The position numbers and the translations under genes are program-made. Positions 1-8,517 of a DNA stretch of 64,000 nucleotides are shown here, in pieces; position 1 is the stretch's first letter, and each line of letters starts with the position of its first letter. The notes below the pieces were generated by a model. The model was not told the DNA's origin and did no database searches. It saw only the letters and a program-made list of their open reading frames with translations. The stretch comes from an uncultured Latescibacterota bacterium (GTDB taxonomy: Bacteria > Latescibacterota > UBA2968). The DNA is taken from positions 6,129,107 to 6,193,106 of the forward strand of contig OX638329.1 in the NCBI GenBank assembly GCA_951812755.1. Direction: 5' to 3'.

Positions 1-415
1 GCAAAGCTTTGGGGGCAGTTACCACGACGAGTACATCGACAATTTTTTTCGGATCGCCGCGCTCGACGAGCAGGGCGGCATCCACAACTACGGGCCGCGC
101 GGATTCTCTATCCAGAGCCGCGTGAATTTTGTCCAGCAATAACTGCCGAAGCGGTTGCCATACGATGGCGTTGAGTTTTTCGCGGTTTTTGTCAGATACA
201 AATGCCCGTTTGCCCAATTCCCGGCGTGCGATCTGCCCGTCGGGATCCAGGATCTCCCGCCCAAACACATCGGCCAGGTTGCGAATCACGATGGGATCGC
301 GGAGTACTTCGTGACCTACTGCATCGGCATCAATTACGCGCGCGCCGGCTTCTTCAAAGACTTCGCATACGGTACTCTTGCCCGCGCCAATGCCTCCTGT
401 TACGCCTATGATCAC
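1..415 (-). CDS. coaE: Dephospho-CoA kinase, 3' part cut by window edge
   Basis: Last enzyme of coenzyme A synthesis: it phosphorylates dephospho-CoA at the 3' hydroxyl using ATP, in the cytoplasm. Reading the minus strand from a GTG at 413-415 gives an N-terminus with the P-loop GVTGGIGAGKST, then the family-typical VIDADAVGHEV and, further on, DAALLVERG. About 138 residues are visible and the stop lies beyond position 1, so the gene is incomplete here, not broken. The GTG overlaps the TGA of the upstream metallopeptidase gene (GTGA), which points to translational coupling. The frame has no ATG near this point, so GTG is the best start. Identification is firm from the P-loop and context-free motifs. 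Confidence 0.9.
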   Translation of the reverse strand, partial: MIIGVTGGIGAGKSTVCEVFEEAGARVIDADAVGHEVLRDPIVIRNLADVFGREILDPDGQIARRELGKRAFVSDKNREKLNAIVWQPLRQLLLDKIHAALDRESARPVVVDAALLVERGDPKKIVDVLVVVTAPKAL

Positions 416-1344
416 TGCTCGTCCTCTCGGCGATATACGCGCAATTGCAGGGTTAATTCCTCGGCTGCGTCTTCGGCTTCCCACCGCCGCAAGGTCGCGC
501 GATTACGCAGTCTCACGCATATATAGGCGAGCAGCAAGAGCAAGGTGAGATACAGCCAGATCAAATCGGGCGAAAAGAGTAGGGTCATCAGACTGAATCG
601 TCCCTGCACATCATCGCGCCATCGCCGTTCAAATTCGCGGGGCGTTTCGCCAGTTACGCGAAATAGTGCGACTTCAAAGGGCGCGTCTGCTTCCAGTTCG
701 GAAAGCATGACGACCACGGCGTTGGGACCGCCTAAACGGATCAAAAACGAGACTGCCAGCAAACTTTCCGTGTAGGCCAGATCGGCTTTTGCCGACGGGA
801 ACGATAGGACTTCATCAATTTCGGAAAGAGGGATTAAGCTTTCGGAAAAGACCGCGTAAAACACAGCCGCGCTTTGTCGCAAGCGCCACTCGTGCGACGC
901 CCACATTGCCACGCCCTCGTGAAACCAGACGGGCACGCGCGATGGTGCGATGGCGTGCAAAAATATGTGGGCAAATTCGTGCCGTGCAACCTGTAGCAAA
1001 TTGTCGGCGCTGGCTTGCAGAACAATGGTGCGCGATTCGAGAAATGCAACCCCCGCACTCCAATGCGGCAAGCGCCCGTGTGTCAATTCTCGAAAAATAG
1101 CTTCGCTCGGTGCGAGATAAACCTCTATCGGTATTTCGGGCGCGCCGCCCAGTTTGCGCCGGATTTCATTGCGCCCAATCAGGAGCGCGTTCAACAATTC
1201 CTGTGCCCGAACCGCATCGTTATACGCGAGGTATAAGGCGAGGTTATCGCGTTCAAATCTGTGCCATTCGGTCGCGTTTGCTGCGGAAAAAGAGAAGAGG
1301 AGGAGAATGCAGAGATACGAGATTTTCGTTGAACGGGCGGACAT
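412..1344 (-). CDS. Membrane-anchored HEXXH metallopeptidase (gluzincin-like)
   Basis: A predicted exported zinc peptidase of about 310 residues. I chose the ATG at 1342-1344 because a hydrophobic signal-like segment follows it (residues 9-24, ending near SAANA) and a GAGG ribosome site lies about 8 nt upstream; the longer reading frame starts inside a hairpin repeat. The zinc motif HEFAH is at residues 122-126, followed by WFHEGVA near 140-146, whose Glu would be the third ligand, as in gluzincins. A second hydrophobic segment (LLLLLAYIC, near residues 270-290) suggests a C-terminal membrane anchor with a short cytoplasmic tail. Its stop overlaps coaE. The fold resembles the 'peptidase MA-like' group; the substrate is unknown. 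Confidence 0.75.
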   Translation of the reverse strand: MSARSTKISYLCILLLFSFSAANATEWHRFERDNLALYLAYNDAVRAQELLNALLIGRNEIRRKLGGAPEIPIEVYLAPSEAIFRELTHGRLPHWSAGVAFLESRTIVLQASADNLLQVARHEFAHIFLHAIAPSRVPVWFHEGVAMWASHEWRLRQSAAVFYAVFSESLIPLSEIDEVLSFPSAKADLAYTESLLAVSFLIRLGGPNAVVVMLSELEADAPFEVALFRVTGETPREFERRWRDDVQGRFSLMTLLFSPDLIWLYLTLLLLLAYICVRLRNRATLRRWEAEDAAEELTLQLRVYRREDEQ

Positions 1345-1362
1345 GGGGTTGCCTCGTTGAGG

Positions 1363-1394
1363 CGCAGGTGCGGGTTTAAAAATCCGCACCTGCG
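1363..1394. repeat. Perfect 11-bp inverted repeat between hflC and the peptidase gene
   Basis: The arms are CGCAGGTGCGG and CCGCACCTGCG, separated by a short AT-rich loop (GTTTAAAAAT). It fills the gap between the hflC stop and the peptidase ribosome site. The layout (GC-rich arms around a TTTAAA-like loop) resembles the element at 8451-8511, so it is probably a dispersed intergenic palindrome that could attenuate read-through from hflC. There is no T-run, so I do not call it a terminator. Confidence 0.6.
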
Positions 1395-1402
1395 GTCCAT
1401 CC

Positions 1403-2263
1403 CTACCGCGGACGCTTTTGGGTCAGGTATTTGAAGAAATCGCTGGTGGGTGGCATCACGATGGTCGTTCCTTCGCTCAGAGTTTTTTCATAGGCTTCGA
1501 GGGTGCGCCAAAATTGAAAAAAGCGAGGGTCTTGTTCAAAGGCATCGGCATAGATACGCAATGCCTCGGCATCGCCTTCGCCGCGGATCAACTGCGATTT
1601 TTGAAAGGCGTCAGATGTGAGGCGCGTTACTTCGAGGTCGGTTTCCGCGCGAATTTTCAGGGCCATTTCCTCGCCTTCAGCCCGGTATTCTTTGGCTTGC
1701 CGCGTGCGTTCGGCGCGCATGCGTTCAAACACGTTATTTTTGTTTTCTCGCGGCAAATCTGCGCGCTTAATCCGCACATCGAGGATATCAATGCCCAGTC
1801 CGAGTGCTGAATCGTGGGAGCGCTCTGTCACTTTTTCCATGATTTCTTCGCGGTGCGACGCTACTATCTCGACCAGCGTGCGTTGGCCGAGTTCTTCTCG
1901 AACAGCAGAAAAAATGATGTCGTCCAGGCGCGATTGTGCGTAAGAAACATTTTGCACAGATACCAAAAATTTGAGTGGATCTGTGATGCGCCAGCGGGCG
2001 AAATTATCGACGATGAGGTTTTTCTTGTCCTGTGTGTAAATCTGTCTGGGATCGGCATCGCTGTAGAGCAGGCGATCTTCGAAGGTGTGTAATTGTTGGA
2101 TAAACGGAATCTTAAAATGCAGGCCCGGAGACTGTACGGTGCGTACGGGTTGCCCAAATTCTGTGACGACGACCTGTTCGCGTTCATCCACGATATAACA
2201 CGACGCATTTAATAAAATACTCGCTGCGATCAAGATGACCGCCAGAGTTACGAGGTTGCGCAT
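1403..2263 (-). CDS. hflC: HflC, stomatin/prohibitin-family membrane protease modulator
   Basis: Partner of HflK; together they form a large periplasmic-facing membrane complex that surrounds the FtsH protease and tunes its activity. The product of about 286 residues begins MRNLVTLAVILIAASI, a single N-terminal membrane segment, followed by the band-7/SPFH domain (DEREQVVVTEFG near residue 25) and the charged coiled-coil part rich in RAERTRQAKEYRAEGEE. The start at 2261-2263 was chosen because GGAGGA sits just upstream, inside the end of hflK; the longer frame would run back into hflK. Stop of hflK and start of hflC are separated by one base, so the two are co-translated. Confidence 0.93.
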   Translation of the reverse strand: MRNLVTLAVILIAASILLNASCYIVDEREQVVVTEFGQPVRTVQSPGLHFKIPFIQQLHTFEDRLLYSDADPRQIYTQDKKNLIVDNFARWRITDPLKFLVSVQNVSYAQSRLDDIIFSAVREELGQRTLVEIVASHREEIMEKVTERSHDSALGLGIDILDVRIKRADLPRENKNNVFERMRAERTRQAKEYRAEGEEMALKIRAETDLEVTRLTSDAFQKSQLIRGEGDAEALRIYADAFEQDPRFFQFWRTLEAYEKTLSEGTTIVMPPTSDFFKYLTQKRPR

Positions 2264-2264
2264 A

Positions 2265-3239
2265 TCAATTTCCTCCTCCAACTGGCTTTTGCAGGTTGAG
2301 AACGTTGAGGATACCGCCCTTGCCGTCGGATTCAACGACGTATTTTTGCATGCCGGGCAGAATTTTTTCCATTGTTTCGAGGTACATTCGCGTTTCGGTC
2401 ACGTCTTTTGCGTTGCGATATTCTTTGAGTACCTCGACGAATCGGTCTGCATCGCCTTGAGAGCGCTTGACTCGCTCCACTGTATAGGCTTCGGCTTCTC
2501 GGATCATTTTTTCGGCTTCACCGCGTGTTTTTGGGATAATATCGTTGCGATAGGCTTCGGCTTCATTGCGGAGTTTTTCGCGGTCTTCTCGCGCGTTGGC
2601 AACGTCCTTAAATGCGTGATCAACTTCCTGGGGTACAGACACGGTTTGCAACTTGGCTTGATCGACGCGCACACCGATTTTGTAGAGATCCAGGACCGCC
2701 TGAATCTGTTTCAGAATCTCTTCTTGAATTTCCAGCTTGCCCTCTGTGAGAGCCTCATCGATGGTGCGTTGCCCAACGACCTGACGCAATGCGGCCTCGG
2801 TCACGTCTTTGATGGCTTTTCGCTGGTCGTTGACCTGGAACAAGTAGTCCTCTAAATCGCGGATGCGATATTGTACGATCAGTTCTACATCGACGATATT
2901 CTCGTCGCCGGTCAACATCGCGGATTCAGCTGAGACCTTCTGGTATCTCGGCGTGGGACTCACGCTGATGGTGCGAAAGCCGACTTCGAGACGTTTTACT
3001 TCTGATACGCGCTCTTTCTCAACGCGCTCGATGGGTGTGGGCCAGTGGTAGTGGATGCCAGGATCTTTCAGGCTCACCGCTCGTCCGAATCGAAATACCA
3101 CTGCTTGCTCATCTTGTCGCACCGTGTAGATGCCACTGGCCAACCAGAGCAACGCCAGTACAATTAACCCGTAATAGATGAACTTGGGGTTGAATTGCAA
3201 ATCGAAATTTGGACGATTTGGAAATTGATATTCTTGCAT
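2265..3239 (-). CDS. hflK: HflK, stomatin/prohibitin-family partner of HflC
   Basis: About 324 residues: a short hydrophilic N-terminus, one membrane segment (residues ~23-40, YYGLIVLALLWLASGIY), then the SPFH domain with QDEQAVVFRFGRAV and a long helical C-terminal region (AEKMIREAEAYTVERV). The conserved QRTIDEALTEGK segment is present. AAGGAGGG lies just upstream of the ATG. It directly precedes hflC, the usual order. With HflC it assembles around FtsH in the inner membrane. Unlike many proteobacterial HflK proteins, it lacks a long glycine-rich N-terminus. Confidence 0.93.
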   Translation of the reverse strand: MQEYQFPNRPNFDLQFNPKFIYYGLIVLALLWLASGIYTVRQDEQAVVFRFGRAVSLKDPGIHYHWPTPIERVEKERVSEVKRLEVGFRTISVSPTPRYQKVSAESAMLTGDENIVDVELIVQYRIRDLEDYLFQVNDQRKAIKDVTEAALRQVVGQRTIDEALTEGKLEIQEEILKQIQAVLDLYKIGVRVDQAKLQTVSVPQEVDHAFKDVANAREDREKLRNEAEAYRNDIIPKTRGEAEKMIREAEAYTVERVKRSQGDADRFVEVLKEYRNAKDVTETRMYLETMEKILPGMQKYVVESDGKGGILNVLNLQKPVGGGN

Positions 3240-3251
3240 CAGGCCCTCCTT

Positions 3252-4247
3252 TCAGGACCGGGGGGAATGCCGTTTAACACGGCAGTGACCTGTCTGAGTG
3301 TCCTGCATAGGCAGGTCGTCGGGGTTTAAGAATTGGCTTATTTTTGCAATGCCTTCAATGCCGCGCAAACACACGTTGATACCCGCCACCCGATTGGCAA
3401 ATTGGCTGGCAAAGGCGCGATTGCCCGTTTGTAAGAAGGCCCAGGTGTATCCCATTAAAAAGGTGTCGCCACATCCGGTTTCGTCACAGGGTTCGGCTAT
3501 GGGCGCGGGATCGAATTTGTCGATTACAATGTCTGAGTGGTCATTCTGAAAAATTGTCTCAGAACCGCGATTGCTACGCGTGATCATCAATACCGAGGGT
3601 CCCGCGCACAACACTTGCTTTGCAAAACGGCGTGTTGCGCCTTTTTTTTCCAGTGTTTCGCCGGCGAGCAAAGCGCCTTCTTGCTCATTCATTTGTACGA
3701 CATCTACGCATCCCATCCATTTTTTCCACTGCGGGGGCACGCGCCAGAACCGACGGCGTTTTTCATCCATGCCCAGGGTTAAGCTGTGGACATCCATCAA
3801 TAGCAAACCAGTGGCAGAACGACGCACGCGTTGCGCGGTTTCGAGGGCGAGTTCCATTCCGGTGATAAAATTAAAGCATATCGCATCGCAGTCTAAAAAG
3901 GGTTCGATTTGGGAAAAAGAGATTTGCGGGACATCGTTGTGCAGGGTTTCGCGTTTGCGCCCTTTTGCGTCGTAATCCAAAAAGCAATGGGGATTTTTGC
4001 CCGATACAAATTGGATGCCGTCGAATTTGACGTGTGGGTATGGCGCGAGTTTTTTTCGCACCACGGTTTCCATGTCGGCACCTACATTGCAGATGGGGTA
4101 AATCGCCACTTGAGAAGATGCGATCTCGGCCAATGCCAGGATGCTGTACAACAAACCGCCGTAGCTTTCGGTTGTCACGCCATCGGCGGTGTAAATTGTG
4201 TCGCGGTTAATCGTGCCAAGCAACGCAATGCGCAGCTCATGATTCAT
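3252..4247 (-). CDS. PfkB-family carbohydrate kinase
   Basis: A ribokinase-fold kinase of 331 residues, expected to phosphorylate a sugar or nucleoside with ATP. The N-terminus MNHELRIALLGTINRDTIY matches the opening strand of the family. The second PfkB signature appears as DETGCGDTFLMGY near residues 255-267: the anion-hole glycines and catalytic Asp are kept, with Cys in place of the usual Ala in GAGD. The first signature region is less canonical (GGLLYSILALAEI near residues 30-43). It is 12 nt upstream of hflK on the same strand, so it may be co-transcribed, but no functional link to HflKC is evident. The substrate cannot be told from sequence. Confidence 0.8.
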   Translation of the reverse strand: MNHELRIALLGTINRDTIYTADGVTTESYGGLLYSILALAEIASSQVAIYPICNVGADMETVVRKKLAPYPHVKFDGIQFVSGKNPHCFLDYDAKGRKRETLHNDVPQISFSQIEPFLDCDAICFNFITGMELALETAQRVRRSATGLLLMDVHSLTLGMDEKRRRFWRVPPQWKKWMGCVDVVQMNEQEGALLAGETLEKKGATRRFAKQVLCAGPSVLMITRSNRGSETIFQNDHSDIVIDKFDPAPIAEPCDETGCGDTFLMGYTWAFLQTGNRAFASQFANRVAGINVCLRGIEGIAKISQFLNPDDLPMQDTQTGHCRVKRHSPRS

Positions 4248-4285
4248 CAGTCAGTTTCCGGGTAATGGTGGTAAAGAATATTATC

Positions 4286-4320
4286 CGCAGATGGACGCAG
4301 ATGGACACAGATGGACGCAT
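4286..4320. repeat. Short tandem repeat, 10-bp unit ATGGACGCAG
   Basis: Three successive 10-bp units (ATGGACGCAG, ATGGACACAG, ATGGACGCAT) follow CCGCAG in the gap between recG and the PfkB kinase. The opposite-strand form (CATCTGCGTTCATCTGCG) recurs near 21289-21307, so it belongs to a dispersed family of intergenic repeats. No coding role. Confidence 0.6.
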
Positions 4321-4380
4321 AAGAAAGCCGAATCAATCTACCATAATACAATATGGGTGTCAACTATTAGCGGTTAGCAG

Positions 4381-6474
4381 TTACCCCGCTTCTACAATTT
4401 GCATGTCGTGGAGCGCGGTTGCGTCTAATTCTCGCCTCAATACAGTGTGCACGGTCAAATTTGGGTCGCGGGATAGGAGTGTTTCTGCTTCTCGACGGGC
4501 GGCGGTGATTAAGGCGCTATCGCGTACGAGGTCGGCAAAGTGAAATTTGGGGAAGCCGGCTTGTTGGGTGCCAAAAATATGTCCGGGTCCCCGGATGCAC
4601 AAGTCGGCTTCTGAAATTTCGAATCCGTCCGTTGTCCGCGCCATGGCGTCGAGGCGTTCATGTGCATCATCCGATAGCGCGTCCTGGGGATCTGCAATTA
4701 AGATGCAGTAGGATTGATGTTGACCTCGACCCACGCGTCCGCGCAATTGGTGCAATTGAGACAGTCCAAAGCGCTCGGCGTGTTCGACCATCATGACTGT
4801 GGCATTGGGTATATCGACGCCGACTTCGATGACTGTTGTGGTGACGAGGGCATCCAGGTCGCCGCGCCTGAAAGCGGACATTGTGGTCTCTTTTTCGTCG
4901 CGTTTTAGGCGGCCGTGAAGCAAGCCCAGTTGAAAGTTGGAGAGTGCGCCTTTTTGCAGGTCTTCAAAGGCGGCGGTGGCGGCTTGCAGGTCGCTTTTTT
5001 CGGATTCGGATACGAGTGGATAGACAATATATGCCTGACGCTTCTGTTGCAGTTCGCTGCGCAAAAATTGCAGTGCGCGGTCGCGGTCTTGTGCAGGTCG
5101 CCATCCGGTGCGTACAGGGATGCGACCGGGCGGCAGGGCGTCGATGATGGTGACATCCAGATCGCCGTACAGGGTTAGCGATAGGGATCTGGGTATGGGG
5201 GTGGCGGTCATGACCAGAAGATGGGTCGCATTGCCTTTTTCCCGCAATAGGGCGCGCTGGACTACGCCAAAACGATGTTGTTCATCGACGACGATGAGTG
5301 CGAGATCGGCAAATGCGATGTCATTTTGCAACAGGGCATGTGTGCCTACTGTTAATTTTATTTTTCCAGAACCCAATCCGTCCAGTATTTTGGCGCGTTG
5401 CGCTTTTCGCATGCGTCCTGTCACCAATGCGATGTCTAAGCCCAATGGGGCGACGAGTTCCCGTATGGTATGGGCGTGTTGCTCGGCCAGGATTTCTGTA
5501 GGGGCCATTAAGGCGGCTTGTGCGCCGCTATCTGCGGCACACAGCATCGCGTGGAGGGCGACCAGGGTTTTGCCGGATCCCACGTCGCCCTGTAACAGGC
5601 GGTGCATGGCGACAGGTCGCTGTAAGTCGTGGCCGATTTCTGTAATGGCGTGCGTTTGCGCTTGTGTTAGTTTAAAGGGCAGATTTGCCACGAGTTGTCG
5701 CGTTAGTGGTCCGCTGGATGTCAGAACGCGCCCGGGCGTGCGCTGGCGTAGCTTTTTTGCGTGTCCAAGATAAAGCTGGATGTAGAAGATCTCGTCGAAA
5801 GATAGTCGCTGTCGCGCAGTGTCTATATCTGTTGTTGTATCTGGAAAATGTATTTTTTCAATTGCGTCTCGCAGGGGCATTATGCCACAGCGTTTGCGTA
5901 TGTTTTCGTTTAATGGGTCTTCGATTTGATCTCCAATAGCTTGTAGCGCGGCGAATAAGAGACGGCGAAGTGCGCGGGCTGTGAGGCGGTCTGCTTTCAT
6001 TTTTGATGTGGTCGAATACAGCGGAATGATGCGTCCGGTATGCAATCGCTGATTGTCGTCGTCTTCGTTTGCGAGAACTTCTATTTCGGGGTGTACCATT
6101 TGCAATGTGCGCCCAAACCGCGTCAATTTACCCCCGAGTGCTACGATGTCGCCTGCGCGATATGAATTTTTGAAATATTGAATTCCCCCAAACCACGTAC
6201 ACGCGACCGATCCGGTCTGGTCTTCGACTGTCATGACGAAGCGCCGACGCTTGCCGGGGATTGTCTGCATGCTCACTATTTCGCCTACTGCGGTGACTTC
6301 CCCATCCAGCGGCAAGTGTGCGATTCCGACTTCGGTGGAGCGATCTATATACCGATAGGGCACATACAATAGGAGATCGCCCACGGTGGCGATGCTGGCG
6401 TTTTCCAATACTTTTTCGCGCTTTAGTCCAATGCCCGGCAGTGTTCGCAGGGGCTGGTTTAAGTTTGAGAGCAT
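4381..6474 (-). CDS. recG: ATP-dependent DNA helicase RecG
   Basis: Branch-migration helicase that remodels stalled replication forks and Holliday junctions. About 697 residues, the normal size. It begins MLSNLNQPLRTLPGIGLKR, the usual N-terminal entry, followed by the OB/wedge domain (GEVTAVGEIVS near residue 60), Walker A GDVGSGKT near residue 298, the DEQH box of superfamily 2, and the C-terminal helicase motifs QLRGRVGRG. The frame stays open 96 nt further upstream, but that would overlap the end of the neighbouring gene and add a non-family extension, so I use the ATG at 6472-6474. There is no strong ribosome site at this start, so some doubt remains about it but none about identity. Confidence 0.95.
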   Translation of the reverse strand: MLSNLNQPLRTLPGIGLKREKVLENASIATVGDLLLYVPYRYIDRSTEVGIAHLPLDGEVTAVGEIVSMQTIPGKRRRFVMTVEDQTGSVACTWFGGIQYFKNSYRAGDIVALGGKLTRFGRTLQMVHPEIEVLANEDDDNQRLHTGRIIPLYSTTSKMKADRLTARALRRLLFAALQAIGDQIEDPLNENIRKRCGIMPLRDAIEKIHFPDTTTDIDTARQRLSFDEIFYIQLYLGHAKKLRQRTPGRVLTSSGPLTRQLVANLPFKLTQAQTHAITEIGHDLQRPVAMHRLLQGDVGSGKTLVALHAMLCAADSGAQAALMAPTEILAEQHAHTIRELVAPLGLDIALVTGRMRKAQRAKILDGLGSGKIKLTVGTHALLQNDIAFADLALIVVDEQHRFGVVQRALLREKGNATHLLVMTATPIPRSLSLTLYGDLDVTIIDALPPGRIPVRTGWRPAQDRDRALQFLRSELQQKRQAYIVYPLVSESEKSDLQAATAAFEDLQKGALSNFQLGLLHGRLKRDEKETTMSAFRRGDLDALVTTTVIEVGVDIPNATVMMVEHAERFGLSQLHQLRGRVGRGQHQSYCILIADPQDALSDDAHERLDAMARTTDGFEISEADLCIRGPGHIFGTQQAGFPKFHFADLVRDSALITAARREAETLLSRDPNLTVHTVLRRELDATALHDMQIVEAG

Positions 6475-6505
6475 AAGTAGGAGCGCATAGGAGTTATAGA
6501 CAACA

Positions 6506-7801
6506 CTAAAAACCACCGCCTGTAGAATATTGGTTGTATCTATCGAAAAAAAATTCCGATTTTCTACCAATATTGACGTCTTGCAATTTTTTGGGTATTA
6601 GAAAGTCATAATCGAGAATTGCGACAACTTCGATATCTTCATCGCCCACGATGACAACCAGGTTCTCATACCAATGAGCAGATGGGAATGTACGGACTTG
6701 CGTCGGTTCCTTTTTATATAATCTTCTCTTCCTAATTTTATCTATCAAAAGAACACCGGATGTTTCTTCAATGATCCATCCAAAAGTACCAATGAGCACA
6801 CGTTCTATATTGGGATTTAAAATAGTATAAGCTGAAAGCCCGTTTTGTTCGGGTTTAAGGTCGAATCCCCAGTGGAATGCCTGCACAGAGTGATCGGGTG
6901 ATACGGCCACAGCCCGTTCTCTACTACAGTAGAGTCGCTGAGATTTTCCGATATCAAGTGCGATCTCGCAAAAGGTAGAGTTCTTTTTTTCAGTAGGTAC
7001 TTCCTTCCCAGTAAAGTATTCCTCTAAAATTTGCTCGCGATTTGTATAGACTGGATCAGCATCCATGACATTTTGGGCTTTGACATTTTGGCGAGAGATA
7101 TGCATCCAGATACTGGTCTGAAAGTCGAAATCTGAGGTCATCACGACATCTCCCCAGTGCCATCCGATGTGGTTTGCTGAAATGGACAATGCCTTCTCTT
7201 TACCGAATTCCACTTTCACACGTCTCGGCGAAATATCGCGGATAGATATAACATGTACCAAATCGGGTGACGTGACCCATAGCGTTTCCGATCTTGCACC
7301 GAGAGAATAGGCACAATCATCGAGCACTCGATAGATATTGGAGCATTTTCCTTTAATATGTCCTGGCCCTGTCTTCACATAACTGACACTTTCTTCGCCG
7401 AGTAGCCATACATGAGAATAGTAAAGTTCAAGTGTGTGAAATCTCTCAGGTCCCAGGTCAAATTCATTGTATTCATTCTCTTCAGGGTAAAGAACAGTAC
7501 CATCCATCCCCTGAAGATTTTTGAGTGGCATGTTTTTGAACTCGTCATATTGAGTCCAATCTATGAGATTTCTATGTTTATCTATGAGATTCCTATGTTT
7601 ATGGACTAACGAATTATTGGTCCATATCATAGCAGATAGTGGATCAATTTCACTACCATTAGGCGCTGGGAAAACGCGTTCTATCAGTCTATTCCAGTTG
7701 AGCACTTGCAATGTGTTCTCTTCTGTAAGCAAATAGAGATGCCCTCGGTAAAAAAAGGCATCGAGATAAGCCCCTGGCAATTTGAGTTTTAAAAATTGCA
7801 T
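6506..7801 (-). CDS. Uncharacterised 431-residue protein, possible beta-propeller
   Basis: I do not recognise a family. The protein has no signal peptide or membrane segment. It is rich in short beta-strand-like stretches with Trp, Tyr and charged residues (for example RGHLYLLTEENTLQVLNW near the start; FGWIIEETSGVLLID and VVIVGDEDIEV near the end). This spacing would suit a WD40-like or Kelch-like propeller, an inference from pattern only. Codons use more A/T than recG next door. Near residues 63-82 a seven-residue unit (HRNLIDK) is duplicated, encoded by a 21-bp direct repeat at 7563-7605. It stops 31 nt upstream of the chosen recG start and may share its transcript. Confidence 0.6.
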   Translation of the reverse strand: MQFLKLKLPGAYLDAFFYRGHLYLLTEENTLQVLNWNRLIERVFPAPNGSEIDPLSAMIWTNNSLVHKHRNLIDKHRNLIDWTQYDEFKNMPLKNLQGMDGTVLYPEENEYNEFDLGPERFHTLELYYSHVWLLGEESVSYVKTGPGHIKGKCSNIYRVLDDCAYSLGARSETLWVTSPDLVHVISIRDISPRRVKVEFGKEKALSISANHIGWHWGDVVMTSDFDFQTSIWMHISRQNVKAQNVMDADPVYTNREQILEEYFTGKEVPTEKKNSTFCEIALDIGKSQRLYCSRERAVAVSPDHSVQAFHWGFDLKPEQNGLSAYTILNPNIERVLIGTFGWIIEETSGVLLIDKIRKRRLYKKEPTQVRTFPSAHWYENLVVIVGDEDIEVVAILDYDFLIPKKLQDVNIGRKSEFFFDRYNQYSTGGGF

Positions 7802-8039
7802 CGTCTCCCCCTTAATAATTTCACAACTTTGGCTTTAGAAAGAGGACGGTACCGCGCCCATCGTATGTGTATGATGATATCGGCGTGAAGGATTGCGATG
7901 TACAGGATTGCTTTCATAATCGAGTTTCAGAGGTGGCGGGGTGGTTCGTTTTACTGAATGACAATCTCCTAATCAATGGTATTTGCAGCGATTTTTTTAA
8001 TTATTTATCGTCGATGGATTTATTGTCGATGCGCGGTTG

Positions 8040-8426
8040 TTATTCTTTTTTCTCTTCACTGCCGTCGTTCTCTTCTTTCTGTTTTTTGCGCTTATCCTTA
8101 AATGTTTTAATTTTTTCAAGTACATCGGGTGCGTATTTGAGCAAGTCGGCGATGGACATGCTTTTGTCTTCTATGGGTAGAAGCTGTGCTTTGCCTTTTT
8201 GTATGACGATGAATGCCACGGGTTGCACAGAGCCGCCTCCGCCCGTGCCACTGCTGCCGTCGTCTTTTTTTCCCTGCCCGCCTCCCGCGCCAAATCCAAA
8301 GGATATTTTGGATACGGGGATGAGGGTGACTTCGCCCACAATAACAGGCTCGCCTACCACGGTTTCGGTTTTTACGATTTCACGCAGTTCGTTTAGCATT
8401 GTTCGCACCATGTCTTCTATAGCCAT
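8040..8426 (-). CDS. GerW/YtfJ-family protein
   Basis: A 128-residue protein of the Spore_YtfJ (GerW) family. It opens with a helix (MAIEDMVRTMLNELREIV) followed by TVVGEPVIVGEVTLIPVSKISFGFG, the characteristic strand pair. A glycine-rich stretch (GAGGGQGKKDDGSSGTGGGG, residues ~46-65) precedes the conserved PVAFIVIQKGKAQLLPI. The C-terminus is a highly charged tail. In Bacillus the founding member acts in spore germination, but homologues occur widely in non-sporulating bacteria, and nothing else here suggests sporulation. The next gene upstream on the same strand encodes a DUF2953 protein (YtfI), the pairing known from Bacillus, which supports the call. Confidence 0.85.
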   Translation of the reverse strand: MAIEDMVRTMLNELREIVKTETVVGEPVIVGEVTLIPVSKISFGFGAGGGQGKKDDGSSGTGGGGSVQPVAFIVIQKGKAQLLPIEDKSMSIADLLKYAPDVLEKIKTFKDKRKKQKEENDGSEEKKE

Positions 8427-8450
8427 ATTCCCTCCGATAAATAAAGTCGC

Positions 8451-8511
8451 GATAGGGGCGGGTTTTAAACCCGCCCGTACGTCAGCGGGCGACCACAGGG
8501 GGTCGCCCCTA
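8451..8511. repeat. Palindromic intergenic element (GGGCGGGTTTTAAACCCGCCC type)
   Basis: It contains a near-perfect hairpin GGGCGGGTTT/TAAACCCGCCC and an outer pair AGGGGCG...CGCCCCT, giving a nested fold about 60 nt long. It lies between the DUF2953 and GerW genes, both read on the minus strand, so it would be transcribed. The palindrome at 1363-1394 has a similar layout. Probably a dispersed REP-like element; there is no T-run for termination. Confidence 0.6.
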
Positions 8512-8517
8512 CAAAAA

